Below the pieces are notes generated by a model. It was not told the origin of the DNA and did no database searches. It worked only from the letters and a program-made list of their open reading frames with translations. Below are positions 35,123 to 48,316 of a stretch of 64,000 bases of DNA, in pieces. The first letter of the stretch is position 1. Each line of letters starts with the position of its first letter. Location of the stretch: assembly GCA_030248295.1 (NCBI GenBank), contig JASANH010000499.1, forward strand, positions 558,001 through 622,000. Reading direction: 5' to 3'. Source of the DNA: Mesodorylaimus sp. YZB2_4 (lineage: Eukaryota; Nematoda; Enoplea; Dorylaimida; Dorylaimidae). The translations under genes and the position numbers were made by a program.

Positions 35123-38100
35123 TTTTCAACGATTTCCAATCGATCACTTTAAAAAATCAATTATCGAGTATTGATTTTATCGATTTTTCAACCAACTTTG
35201 AAAAATCTAAACAAAAATCAGAAAAATCTTAGGTCAAAAAGAAAAATAAGCCCGAGCTCGCGCCATCAACATCGAGGTCGTGAATGAATGGTGTTTTTCC
35301 GCCCTTTCGGAATGTATGCCGTGGCTCCACGGGGTCAGGAGGAAAAGCGATAAGAGAACAGGTACGCGAGTCGACCCGGGTCTGAAGCGATAATCAAACA
35401 AAGCTGAGCATTTGCTTGGCGTCATCAGCTCAGTTCCGCCAAAGCAGGTCAGCATTGCTAAATGAGAGGAAAGAGGGGCGGTGAAGATTAAATACGCGGG
35501 CATATGATCGGCCACCTACGTGTCAAAGCATCGGCATCGCCTGGAGCTGTTTTTCGCGCTATCGCTACATGATCGTCATCAAAGTCACTCCTCCTAGCCA
35601 AGTCGACGACTCGATGCTTGCGCGTGGGCGAGGAAGCAAAAAGAGCGAGAAAAAGACCAGACACTTGATGGCCACGTCGGCGCCCTTCCGTCCGTGCGTG
35701 GCCAAATATGTACACCGAGGAGATGAGAAGGAAGCCATGCCAAAAGCTTTGGCTCGCTTATTTGGCCCGAATGGGCGACCTCGCGGTGGCGGACCAGGTG
35801 GACGGGAGAAGCCGCGACACGGGCGCTTTTCCTGTGCACACACGAACGGGAGGCCAGCTATTCATAAACTGGCAACACGATTCATGGCCAGTTGAGGAGG
35901 GGCTAGACGGGGTTGAAATTATTATGTACACATAAGCGCTTGCCACCGAGTTGCGTAAATATAAGCCAGAAAAGGGGAGGCTTTTGGGATGCGGGGGCCA
36001 CTTGTGACCGAAAAGCAGACACTTGGAAGAGAGCCCTTCGGCGCCAGCGACCAAACTAACATAAGCTTCGGTTAGAAAAAGCTGTCACACAGGTGAGCAT
36101 TTTTCGAGTGTCTGCCCGTCGTTGACTGAGCACGAAACGTATGTTTCCGAAATTCCATGAAAGGCGGCGGGGCGCGGGCACGAATTGTGCGGCCAGGCTA
36201 ATAACTCGAACGCGGTCATTGGCCGCCCAACCAGCCCGACTGACAACTCGAAAAGGGATGCTGCGATGAGCCAGACAGCCGCCTTCCATCCATGGCTATG
36301 GTTAGCCGAGCCGTGCTGGTCGTTGGCCCGAGGCAAAGTTTGAACGACGACGAACCCTCGTCATCATAAACCACGCCCACCAGTTCGTCGGTGATGCGCA
36401 ACAACCTTGAAAAGGGTCCGTTTATGGGCTGCTACCGAATATGCATGGCTGCTAGGCTAGGCACGCGCCAGTGAAGACAATCCCGACGAGTTTGGAAGAC
36501 GAGGCTAGTTCCGCGCCTCTCATAAAACCCGAACCTTTAGCTTTCGTCGTTGTCGCTTTGTAGGGCACTCTTTTAGCGAGTGGCTGATTCGCTAGCAGTG
36601 GCAGGTTGTCGAGTCGTTGTCATTGTCAAAAGCCCCCGGGGCCAAACTAGCACGCAGTATGTTACGAATTTGGGGGAGCGTCCTCCTCGGCGAGTCGTCG
36701 CTTTACGACGCGCCCACGCCCAACAGTGACAATATGCTTGGCCTGGGGAGAAGTTTTGTGCCCACGAAAACTAGCAGCCACCAGCATCTCGGCCTTGTAA
36801 GGTAGAAAGGCGAGGCGCATGATTCGCCGCTGCTCGAATCAGACGAACCGGAACCGCTAGCACAGTAGCTCAACTGGTATCTAGCATTCGAAAAATCTTA
36901 TGACTGTCGTAAGCATCGACGAGTGAAAGAAGCGGCTGCCTGCGGGGAACAAAGGAGGCTAGGCGCAAAATATAAACGTTCCATCCTACCAGATTCGGGC
37001 CTACCACCAAACACGCACCTAGCGAATACTCGCCCACGCCATAGCTCGCCCCGACGTAGCTAAATCATCCAAGATGGAGAGTTAATAAAAGAATACCTCG
37101 CACACGTTCCACCTCGATGCATCCAACAGGAGTGCCTTCACTTTACGCATGCCCTACCAACTGGCTTACACAGTCGATTGCCGACTGTGCAAGTGCTTAC
37201 TGGAGGACTCCGACAGCATCCAACCAAGGAAGGCAGTGCGAGAAGAAGAACCTAAGAACGGGCACCTATGACACTCGACATTGGTGACTGTAAGCATAGG
37301 AGGGAAATTGGAGGATGGGTGTAACCAAAAACGGCTAACTAGGTTCGGTGTGGAAAAAAACCGGTTATAGCGGCAAGCTAATTGGGCGATGATTGAATAG
37401 CTGCTAGGTCATATCACATGGTAGGCCATTATGAGAGTATGAGCTAGCCCGTAATACCTTTGTCAATACCTGACTCACCACATTTACACTAGTAAACTAC
37501 ATTTTACGAGCGCCGAACTTTGGCAGGGTAGTAATCGGCTCCTGTGAAGCTACTCGATAGCTAATCGAGGCACCCAAATCTGAAGATGAGCCGAGGAACC
37601 ACTGGCATTCCCACGCTGCCAAACGCATTGGAAGCCATGAAAACGAAGAGGATTCTCGTCAAACAGCACGGGATCATTTCGATACATATGCATATGAGGC
37701 CATAAAAGGCAAATAGAGACCGGCCATAATGCATTCCTGTCTCCTAGCCGCGTGGAAGCTGAGGCCGAGGTCGACTGGTTACCGTCCTGTCGGTAGCTGC
37801 AGGACGTGGAAAGGGGCCAAGGGCGAAGCGGCTGCGTCTTGCCAAAAATGGGTTGGCTAGGCTAGTCGTATCGGCACGTCGGATCAGCCGTGTCACCCGA
37901 GCGGACTATTGTGAATAGCTTAATGGCGATGCGAGTGTAGCTCGGCCCAGTTTCGTTCCGTGCTCGCCAAGGTCGTCGCCGCGCGCTTACGCCCAAAAAT
38001 GGTGAAGATCATAATAATGGAGAACCCCCGCAGGGCTCGCTTGTACAGACAGCTACGACCTCGCTAGGCCACGACCGATCGTACAAGGCGAAAGAAAGCC

Positions 38101-41100
38101 GAGCGACGAAACGGGCCAACCAACTACTAGCATGCGGGCCACGAGGCAATAGCGTACGCGAATGAGCGATTTTCCATTTTCGGGGCCGAATAGTTTTGCT
38201 CTGAATAAGGTAGAGCAGAGCCTAGGCGCGAGGGCGAACGAACGAAAGCGCGCCACGGCGTCGTCGCCATAGCCTCGGGCCAAATTACCGCCCGAAACGG
38301 TGGCGACAACAAAGTCGAGTATACCAGGCCAGTCTACAGTCCAAGACGCCTGAAGAAATACTTAGCGCTCGTTCGTTTCTTAAAAGTCGACAGCCGGCGC
38401 GGGCTTTCATCCCCCCACCCACTCCGACCATATATGCCATGCTCGACTTCATCAACGCCACGCAATCGGCAGCCGGTTGGGTGGTGCGACTGACCCGGCC
38501 GTTGTCTACCCCTTTTACAGAATTTCTTAGTTTGTTCCAATTTTTGACGAGAACAGCCAACGAGTAGCCGACTTTTCTCGAAAACGCAATCACGCTCGGC
38601 AGAGAACGGCACCCAAGAATGCTCTCGTTTCCGAAACCCCGTTTCACTGGCGTTAGCACACTTTACAGTACAGCATCCAGTGCAGATCACTGTGCGCCCG
38701 AACGTCCTTCCCATAGCGCCACTCTGGTCAAGCTGTGGGTGCAAATGTTTCAGTGATTTCAGGGAGTCGAAGGCAGAACTTTGGGTGGAGCCAACCCCCC
38801 ACCGCCCCCGAGCAGTACACTAGCAGTGGAGATTCCCTATTTCTTGCCACTTTACACTGATGACCACCATGACCACGCAACGTCCCGCAAAACTTCACAT
38901 TATAGGCTCGTCATAATGCTTCAAACTGGCTGCAATGTGCAACGAAAAACAATTTTTACGCATTCCCACCCACTTTTCTCTTTGGAACTTTCCTTGTCAA
39001 CAATTTTTAAAAGAGCCCAGCAGCTCTACTTGCGGACGCGTATGGTCGGTCACACACGACTGCCGTCTTTCCGCAATGCTGGCTTTGGTGACCGGATGTG
39101 TCCGGTTCTAAAAGATCACACGTAACCATTTAGTCGGTCGAGGCCATGCACCGTTTGTCGCGAGGGTGTCAGCACAATCGGAATGACACCTTTTTATAAC
39201 AGCAAGTCATGCGTCCCAACTTGCACATTATCTCAGCGTCCACCCATTCTATTTCATAAAACAATACGGCAAGGGCAACGGAAAAGAAGTAGTGTCCGTT
39301 GCGTAATAAATATCCGGCACGAACTTGCCCTCGGGCTTCGATGACCAGATGCTGGACGGAGCGCGAGGAGTGTTTTCATATTTTCGTCTTCTGTACCTTG
39401 TTGTTGTGTTTTGGCGTCTTGGGCGCGTCTTCGACGTTGAAACTCACTAGACCATCACCTTCGTCGTCGCGCACGCCTGAGACGTAAAATAAGGCGCGCC
39501 TGAGGTTTACTCGTCTTGTGCGTCTTTTGGGTGTTTTTCACAGCGATCGTGTGCTTCGTCGTAAGTAATGTTCTGTCTCGTTTCATTTCTACTTCGTGCA
39601 ATTTGCGTTCGAAACGCTTTTGCGCGCGTCTTTCGAGAAGTTGCTGGGCGCAGCGCGGGACTTTTTCTAGAATTTTACCAGTTAGTACTTGGAACGGGAT
39701 AGTTTACGTTTTAGGGGTTACGCCCGCCTTGTTCTGTGTCCTTTTTAAAACATTAGGCTGCCGTATGACTGACTAGGTGGACTAGTGTTGGCTCTTAGCA
39801 TGCAGGGCATGACGGAAATCATCCAACCTAACCGGCAAGACGGGACTATTGTCCCGTTTCATTTCCTAGAATGGCAACCAGCTGCAACTCGGCTCTCACC
39901 ATTCCTTGCCATATAAGTTACGACAGCGAACGGCATGCTGCCGAGATAGAACGAAAAGAAAACGGCGCATGACCTCGTAGCGCATGCGCGCAAGCGAGAA
40001 TAAGGACGCGACCGAGAACCGTTCGATGACGATTTAGAAAAGTTCTACTTTTTCAAAAATTTTTAAAATCTATGCTCTCTTTGCCCCCTATGCGAGAGTA
40101 AAGTAGGCTTGGACTAGCCCTGAGCACTATTGTACGACGTTGGACTGAGCGCATAACCTCGATCGAGCCGCTACTTCCAAGTCGACGTCCGCTTGGCCAG
40201 CCCATACGTCCTTCGTCGCCGTCTATTTTTGGCAATCGCTCTTTCTCGGCTGCCATGTTGCCCGACAAGTTTACGTCTTGCACGAGTCCCATTGTTGGCC
40301 CGTGCAAGAGTTGTAAAAATATTGCGGGACGCACTAAGAAAGAGTCAGTCGTAGCCCCGGGCTGCAAGAAGCTCCGCGATCGTCTGAAAGCGTAGGATGC
40401 TCTGTCGCCATATACGGGCTGGGATGAGAAGGCCAACGAACTTTTAGCCCCGGAGACGCGAGACGCCGCCGCTTTTATGAACTTGACCTTGAATGAATAG
40501 CACGCTCTGACGTTACCCGCACCACGACGACCAGTCACAATAATGCATCCTACAAAGATGCCAATCACACGCAGCAAAAGCGAAAAGGAAGACGCTTGAC
40601 TGGGGAGGAAGTCGGGGTAACTCGCCACAAAGCAAAGGCTCCATACACTCCTTGTACCGACTAGAAGTGCAAACAAAATTATACATCTTCCGATTGCAAA
40701 AATCTGGTGTCTACAAACCTAGCGTGTGATGCCCTTCCGCATATGATGCTCCTCTTTTGAACCCTAGGACCAATGCATGCCGTCAACATTTCCCCACCGA
40801 TATTACCTATCAATCGTGTAGTAGCAACAGTCTGCCACTGACTTACCTAATCCCGTTCACCCACCATGAATCATTGTCAGAACATGCAGGCAGATGAGAT
40901 TGGCGCACAAATATCCCCCTGACCTTCATCTCTACGCGTTCTGACCCATGCTTGTAGACCGGATCCTCCTTCGCGCAGGTAAAATGGCCGAGAGACCAAT
41001 CTGGGTGGAGACAGGACGAACGGTTAAGGCATCCAGGGGTAGTCGCTCACTTTAGCACATCCTTTTTAACAGTCACCAGCCAGTAACTGACGTGAGAGGT

Positions 41101-41260
41101 TGCAGCTTTCTGACACGGCAGCACATCCTCTTATTCTTTTCCTGCAAAACGATCTTTTTGACTGCGCGTGACAGATCATTTGACAATTTGGAATTTAAAA
41201 GGCTTTGTATGTGACCAATCAATTTATACTCATTCCAATGTGGTGGTCACTTGTGATGCC
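35123..41260. other. GC/CpG-rich region upstream of the zinc-finger gene, no supported gene
   Basis: From about 35.25 to 40.7 kb the sequence is visibly richer in G+C and CG dinucleotides (CGTCG, GCGCGC, CCGCC) than its surroundings. Many overlapping open frames occur on both strands, the longest at 40676-40053, 38744-38334 and 35569-35895, but none shows a domain or splice pattern. High GC lowers stop frequency, so long chance frames are expected. It may hold the promoter and non-coding 5' exons of the zinc-finger gene. Confidence 0.5.
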
Positions 41261-41268
41261 ACTCGGTC

Positions 41269-42422
41269 CAACCGTGGGTGAGCGATAGTGTATAAGGGAT
41301 GACCCAGGTCAACGTGGCTTAAGTGAGCGACACCATGGGTGAGCGACAATACATTTAGAAAACGATTCATGCTCTCATTTTGGGGCAGCAATTTCCTCTG
41401 GTGTACGCTTTACTTCCTGATAAATCCGAAGCAATGTACAGGCGCATGTTCACGATGATCATGGACAAGATGGTCGCCCATGGCCTATACCCTAATCAAT
41501 TTAGGCTTCAAAGAATTATCAGCGATTTTGAAATCAGCCTTGTCGATTCTGTTCACGATATGTTTCTTGCAGCCTTTCATAAAGGTTGCTATTTTCACTA
41601 CTCGCAAGCGATCTATCGCAAAATTGCCGAAATGCGTTTCAGCGTGCGCTACAAGAACGACGAAAAGTTCAAGGTGCGGTGCCGTCAGCTGATCGCTTTG
41701 GGTCTGGTCCCTACCCACTTGAAGTTACAGTACTTGCAGGTGTTGCAACAAGCGTTGATCGATGATGCCGATTTTTCCAGCTTGATCGCCCATTATTTTA
41801 TACGTACATGGTTCGGTCGGTTTGCGTTGAACTTGTGGGACTGGCACTTGGTAGAAGTGCGTACCAACAATCACGTTGAAAACTGGCATAACAGGTTCAA
41901 CAAATACTCGTACATGGCCAAACCACATCTGAACATATATCGATTTATGCTGTTGCTGAAAGAAAAGCACGAAAATATTCAAGTCCTGATCACTGCGCTG
42001 GAAAATAGCGAGCCATTGCCAAGGAAAAACAACGAATATCAACGCGTTCACCAACGAATCATGAGAATCCAATGACAATTTCATCGCCGTCAAGCTAATC
42101 CAATAGTAGCTACGTACCTACGCCCATTAGCCCACTTTATGCCCCAACCAATACGAATCAATGCGCTTGTAGATATGCATCTTTGCGATGATTCCTGCAC
42201 GTATTCTTGTGTCTTGAATAATTTTCGTTGTAATATGGACAGATCCAGATCAAATAAAATGGCAAAATTTGAATCAGTTCAGGAGGATTATGGACTTCGG
42301 ATATTACAAGCATAATATGTATATTGGTCCTATAGCCGTTTTCGCTCACCCATGGCGTCGCTTACTTCAGTCACATTTACCTGGGTCATCCCTGATACAC
42401 TATCTATGGCTCACCCATGGAA
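41269..42422 (+). mobile_element. MULE-type DNA transposon, internally deleted
   Basis: The long ends are inverted repeats. At the left, GTGGGTGAGCGATAGTGT, GGGATGACCCAGGT and CCATGGGTGAG follow each other (about 41273-41350). The same series appears inverted at about 42343-42420, also with doubled GGGTGAG units. Between them is only a partial transposase. About 1.15 kb in all. I could not define a 9-bp target duplication, so exact ends are approximate. Confidence 0.85.
41380..42075 (+). pseudogene. MULE transposase, C-terminal part of catalytic domain
   Basis: An open frame of about 230 codons matching the MULE (Mutator-like) transposase domain: LVYALLPDKSEAMY, then IISDFEISLVDS with the second catalytic Asp, GCYFHYSQAIYRKI, and VRTNNHVENWHNRF with the catalytic Glu. 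The N-terminal DNA-binding part and the stretch carrying the first catalytic Asp are missing, because an in-frame TAG lies at 41356, right after the left inverted repeat. It cannot be an active enzyme. The clean remaining frame suggests recent loss or use as a passenger. Confidence 0.85.
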
Positions 42423-43441
42423 ACGCCAATCTAACGCCGCAGGTCGAAGGGTTCATTTCGCTGCTGTGAAATAAGGAACAAGGTGAAAAATTCGTTACTT
42501 GACTGGCAAAATTTTAAATTCAGCACACTCTCAGCCGACGTCGGCTTGGAGATAACCATCGCTCCATACCAGCCACAAAGTCAAGGGATAAACGCAGTCC
42601 ATCTTTCAAGTCCCACTGTTGCAAGGCTGCAAGGGTGACTGACTCTTGATGACTGAGTGACAGTCTACCAGTCACCCCACCGATACTGCATAGTTTCCTC
42701 TGATTACACTAAGTTCCCTAGCCATGTGTATTGACGACTATCATCCTCTCAACCAATCTGTTGCGAGATGTAAGGACAAGAGGCGACCAACGCGTCGAGT
42801 ATGGTGCCAGGGGAAACAGTTGAACAGACCATTCAGGGCGACAGAGAAAACGTGCACCCAGCACGACTGATACGAAGTAATCTATCACCTAAAACTGTAT
42901 ATCACATGTGATATGTCACATATCACATTTGTAAACAGGGTCGCAATGATAGTGAGCCGTACACAGCCACTGGCGACAACTGGCAAGGTCTAAACACGCA
43001 TCACCTAGCAGCACAGAGGAAACGCCCACAAGACTCATGCTTACTCATCACACAATGCCCAAATTCAAACACCCACACCGCTTCATTACACGTCCCTCCG
43101 ACCAATGACTTGCCCGCAGCGTCCTCACTGTGGACTTGTGCCCTATTGATCGTGCTGGAAACTATTGTTCCTAATTACTGAGTGCCCCACATCACAGAAA
43201 CAACATAGCTGGCACCTTTATATGCCGAGATTCCCATGCAGTGCATTGTTCAGAGTCGCATGCTGCTAAGTTCGACTCTCCGGGACTCTGATGCTAACGA
43301 ATCTTAGCGGCTGATGGGCTTCCAACTCCAACCAACGCCTCGGCATTCGGCTTAATATTCAATTTCGACTCTTCGATTGTAAAAATCAGGTAAAAAAAAG
43401 TAAAAATATTTCAAATGGGCCCAAGACAGCGAAATCATTAA

Positions 43442-43451
43442 GGGGGGGGGG
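43442..43451. repeat. G10 homopolymer
   Basis: Ten G followed by A and seven more G. Confidence 0.9.
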
Positions 43452-45764
43452 AGGGGGGCTGAAATGTGCAAGAAAACTAATCTGCAATTTGGCAGGCAAG
43501 TTTTGCCACAGAACTCATGATTTTATTCTGAATCCTTCAAACATGCTTCCAGTACAAAAAAACTCACAAAATGAGCAGTTTCCTGCCTCTTTACCCTCTT
43601 CTCCCTCGAAAACAATGGCGCGGCATAGCTCTGCGAGAGGGTAGGTGTGCGTGTGTCCCATGCCACCTGGGTGCTGCTTAAACAAAGAAGGGGGAGGAAA
43701 ACTAGACAAGCAGTTCATCCTTAAAGTAGGGTCCAGTAGGGTACACATCCGTGCAGTATACTGCGTGCGTGATGGGGATTACACTAGAGAGCCCTAAATA
43801 TAGAATATATGCAAAAGACGGGGAAGATGGGAAGCACTAAAACAAGGATTCGCGCCGATGCTCTGATTGTGCCTTATTGGGATGGTGGAAAGAGGCGTGG
43901 CGCTTCAGAAATTACGGTGCTACAGGAATGTGCCTAGTGTACTTTGTGCCTCTGCTGATCAGGAGTGTTGCTGAGGTTGGGTACCCTTTGATAAAACCAT
44001 TGCAAAACCAGCAGTTGACAGAGTACAGTGCAGCCTTTTTCACCAAATTCATTGCAAGTAGTTTAAGTCTTTTCCCTGACCCAAACTTACTACTACAGTA
44101 CGTATCAGCCAACTTGAGACTCTTCTCTTGAATGGAATTAGATGTTTGACACATCATGATCTTGGCTTTTTATGTTCGTAAAATTCCATATTCTCAGCAA
44201 GTGCGCGAAATAGCACACCACTCACCCACTGCACCAGATCGAAAAAGAGTGGGTGGGAACTTGGCAGCATTGCAAGAACAACCTATTGAACCAAATCAAT
44301 AAGAGCGGGAGAAACCCAAGGGCCTGATGTTTCAAAGGTATAAGTCATTCGCAAGACGAAGCAACATTGTCGGTTTTAACCCATAGTTGACTGGTATGAA
44401 CCAAGTCTGGGCCGTTGCCTCGGCATTGTGCCCTTGGGTTCAATTTTTTGAATGCACTCGCTGCGAGTGCGTATTCCAGTGTGAGAAGCGATGCGGGGTA
44501 TTAATTGTCCCAGTGCTCTGTTAGGGCATACCGAGTTAATCTCAAGCATTGAGGTCAGCATTTATTCACAATGCCTTTAGCGGACAGAGTGCGCTATCAC
44601 CAGTTCGGGCTGTACATACACCAGCCGGTCAATCACGCAGGTTAACAGCTGAATTCCGTGACAGTAAGGCGTAATGTTATTCCTAGGTACATGAACTTGA
44701 TTGGGTTGGAAACCTATGGTAGCGCGTACAACTTGATTGGGGTACTATGATATAAACGCGTGAAGGTGTTGATAAATGTTATACTTGCAATATTGCACAG
44801 TAAAATGATCGCAATTTCATGAGGCCAGCTCGCAGTTCCAAATTTCTTCAGTCTTAGTTCCATGTTCACACCTCAAAAACGTGTAAATGCGTTTAGCCGC
44901 CTTCTAAATTTGAAATTTTTAATAATTTTGCTCTCACATAAAATATGTCAGTTCTGAAGCCTAACAGTGAGCACTTTTCACGAGGACCATAATGTGCATA
45001 TGCGCCGGGTCTGTTCGACATTTTACGAGGCCCATTTACTCGAAGCCTGCTTATAGCACCAGGGTTGGTCGCTCTTTAAAAGCTTCTCTCTTCTTGTATA
45101 GCAAGTGAAGGCTTATTCCTGACGGCGAAGGGGGTGGTCTTACCAGGTGATGTCTGATCCGTAGGTTAACCATTACACAACCTGAAAAAAAGAATCTCCT
45201 GCTAACCGATGTAAGCATCCGCCTTGCCCGCGCTAATTATCCTTGTGCTAATCACACAATCTCTTGAACATTACAATGAAACAAAATAAAAAATTTTGCC
45301 CTGTCGTGTCAACCCTGATTTGACAGCCATGAGGACCGCTTGAACAATAGTCTAAGCATAAGTGCTTTTGCTTCGGCATACGGGCCTTCATACCGTCGGC
45401 CTTCGTCACGCTCAATGTACGCACTGCAGACATTCTTGAAGCTGCAACCACTGCAGGTCACACGAGCTCTTCCAAAGTTATGTGATGCTTCATAATAGGT
45501 GCTTTTCCGAAGCGAAGTAGTGCCCGTTCCAGTACTATGAGAACCCCTTTACTGGCACCCTTTTCTTATTGCAAAATTAATGTTATTTTTTGCCTCCAAC
45601 CGACCTAAAAGTAGCGATTAAATGGCAGCTTTATCTGCACTAAACTCTCGAGAAATCGTTCACCATTTGTGTGCAAACGAGTCAAGGGAAAGGGCTCGGG
45701 GTTTTCCTCAGAGATATTGGCTTCTTAAAATGTGCTGATGAACACTGTATCAGCTGTACGCTCG

Positions 45765-45945
45765 TGGTGCCTCAGCGTAAGCCCCCACCCCTGGTAGGCC
45801 ATGACGAGTGGGAGGAAGTAATCGATATTCTCCTCTGGCTGCGAGCCGTCTACCTCTCGGGTTGATGTTTCAGCCGTGGGTATAGTCCCAAGACTTGCTT
45901 CAATCTCGGTAGGCCACCTCCCTTCTACGCCTGCCAAGCGTGCTC
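45765..45945 (-). mobile_element. Diverged TGTAACC-family element (inverted)
   Basis: Read on the minus strand it gives GCTTGGCAGGCGTAG, GGGAGGTGGCC, CGGCTGAAACATCAACCCGA, GAGAATATCGATTAC, CCACTCG and CATGGCC in the same order as the element copy at 58437-58633. The terminal TGTAACC/GGTTACA are eroded. Confidence 0.7.
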
Positions 45946-46284
45946 ATACCAGCAAACAATATGGTTCAGCTAACACCCTCTGCCCGGTCTCAGATCCGTG
46001 ACGTTAAACATCTTTTTTAAATTTTTTTAACAAATTCAGTCACTAGGTCCCAGGTCACGGATCCAAAGATGTTGGCGAGGCGTGAGTTCCAGAATGCCTA
46101 TGCCAGCCGGCTGAAGAAGTCATTTTTTAGTTTAGCGATTTCCATTTTTGTGTCATATTATTCTTTCGATTAGAAGAAACCGCATATTGTACAGTACATG
46201 GCAATCACACCCACAAGTAATCGCTGACACAGGTCTCGTCATCAGCCAGAAGTCGATCATTATAAGTGGAATGAGATAGGTTCA

Positions 46285-46505
46285 ACTTGGTTCGAATGCT
46301 TAGAAAATATAGTTTTTACACTACCACGAAACTCTTTACATTTCAGGCTCAAAACACAAAACTCTATGCACGGCATGCCCGACTTCAGTGCAACCACGTA
46401 CTCGCTCTCTGAAGGTGTATTCCACCATCAAACACAGAAAATGTCGAAGCAATGACTGGCGGTCCCACCCCAAAAACACAATACGCAACAGTTTCCAGAT
46501 TGTTG
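46285..46505 (-). pseudogene. Srsx receptor fragment (3' end only)
   Basis: Close copy of the last part of the intact receptor at 48317-49300: FGVGPPVIASTFSV, then the TM7-region residues and CKEFRG, ending near SKHSNQ. Relative to the intact gene, TCAG is missing inside GCGAGTCAGTATG, so the frame shifts within the sixth/seventh helix region. Upstream helices are absent. A recent partial duplication that is not functional. Confidence 0.85.
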
Positions 46506-46770
46506 CCAGATCAGCATCTCTAAAAAGGCCACCAAACTTTTAGGTACCCGCACATACTCGAGGATTATCCCATCCTATAATCCTAGAGCACGTAAAACGG
46601 GTTTGGGCCTGTCCTTGTGAACTCTACTCAGTACTTAGAAACTGCTGCATTAAAAAAGTGCGATTTGAGGCAAGTCTTTTTCAAAATTTGTTAGCCGAGG
46701 TCCGTTTTGCCTGTAGCTGGCCAGCAGTCAAACTTTATAAGCCAGGCTGTTCGGGGACCGGCTCACACAG

Positions 46771-46821
46771 CAGTCAACCTAACAGTCATAACAGTCAACC
46801 TAACAGTCATAACAGTCAACC
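46771..46821 (+). repeat. 21-bp tandem repeat, 2.4 copies
   Basis: The unit CAGTCAACCTAACAGTCATA(A) occurs at 46771 and 46792, with a partial third copy from 46813. Confidence 0.9.
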
Positions 46822-48316
46822 TTTCGCAATATTCCGAGGGGCAATCATATTTGTTTAGTCATTAGCCTGGCTTTTGCCACCTATGAGACGTGTTCGCCTT
46901 GCTCGAACAACACTCGAAGGCTAACTTTTCCACTCCCTTACCAAGAGGAGTAAGCCGACTGAGTAAAGTGCATTCTAAACTGTAAAAATATGCTTATCAG
47001 ACGGACGAATCATATGTTGTTCATGTTCGAGGGATCATAGTAAACATACTAGACCCCATACTGATGAACCCAGTGCCCACTACAGGTTTACATTTACAGC
47101 ACGCGGGATATGTATCCGAGTCGAAATTTTCAGTTCCTCCTCTATGCCCAATGTCTCCATGATACCATCAGATCACGGATTCAGTACGCCAATGTTCAGA
47201 AACATCTAGCAATAGGTCACAATGTCCGATTTTTGACTTGTAGGCCGATCAGGCGCATGGAGCCTAGCGAAGTACATTTTGGGGCTTTCATCATTGCAAA
47301 TCTGCCACGTTTGCGTTTGCTTTCGCTTGCTCTTTTTCAAGATAGAGTCTTGAGTGATTGATAGTGAGATATTGATTTAATAAAAAGGTTGTTTCATGTT
47401 GAGTTCGCCCTTTTTGTCTTTCTGGAAGTTTCGATAAACTATTCTATAGGTTCAAGTGTAATCAAGTCGAATCGACAGTATAATAGACTTAATTACAAAT
47501 GTATGACATTGTGACGTATACATATGGTTTACCAGCTGATTGCTTATTTCACTTTTTCTCTTTTTGGATTTTTCTCGACGCATTGTTAATGAAGCACCGG
47601 TGCGCCAAACCCACTGCGAAAGTATCTTTTGGCGAAGGCAAAGGTGCAAACGCCTTGGGAAGGCCAGTCTCATTGTGCAATCAATCATGGGAATGGGATT
47701 ATTCAGGCCTTTTCACGCGTTTGTTATCAATCCACTGTTCATGGGGTTTCTCAGTTGTTTACTTGAGAAGTATGCAGACTACGAGTTGACAACAGACTGT
47801 GAAAACTCTCACTGTCAGCCTCTTGGGCAGCGAAAGAGACCCCCCTCCCCACGATCAGCACCGTGAGGCTCGTGCTTGCGGCAAGCATCGACACATGATC
47901 TGTCAGCGTACCATGACCGCCAGATGCGCGTGCTCCAGCTCGGTGTCTGACCCCAGAGATGTCACTGTGCATCGCTCTGAGGGCATGGCTCACTGTCATT
48001 GTCAGCCAGCAACAAGGGTTAGACATGTCGATCTCCTCGGAGTGATCACTACCCAGCATAGCGCATGTATTCGTCAAGCATTCCATCGTGCTACACGTGA
48101 ATTCCAACGTGATCCACTACGCGAATGCCTCAATTCTTATTTAGCTGTACCCTTCCAAGAACACAAATGCTTTCACTAGGACAGCGGCCTGTCGTCACAA
48201 GCCACCAGCATTATTCCAAAACTTTTTATTACATTCACTAATAAGCAGTACATTAGAGAAACAGCACGATAACACCCACACAATACAACGGCCAAGTACA
48301 CTATTGAAATACTAAC
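46822..48316. other. No recognised gene
   Basis: Several open frames of 80-130 codons overlap on both strands (47110-47361, 47499-47866, 47799-48179) with no domain and no consistent splice sites. 47800-48020 is enriched in CACTGTCA/GTCAGCC strings. Confidence 0.45.

Larger units (their letters stand above)
42427..46270. other. Intergenic, no recognised gene
   Basis: Contains a palindromic CACATGTG cluster (about 42902-42925), a G10 run (43442-43451) and, near 44385-44480, a weak tRNA-like GGGTTCAA stretch. The open frames near 43877-44157 lie on both strands over the same bases and match nothing I know. Confidence 0.45.

Noticed and set aside
38285..38744. Two overlapping minus-strand open frames of 124 and 136 codons
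   Set aside because: Overlapping frames in GC-rich DNA; only one could be real and neither has a recognisable feature.
40053..40676. 207-codon minus-strand open frame
   Set aside because: Lies in the GC-rich region where stops are rare; no domain, no splice pattern, no codon signal I could trust.
43877..44157. Overlapping open frames on both strands, considered as a small gene
   Set aside because: No family match, no promoter or splice evidence, and both strands are open over the same bases.
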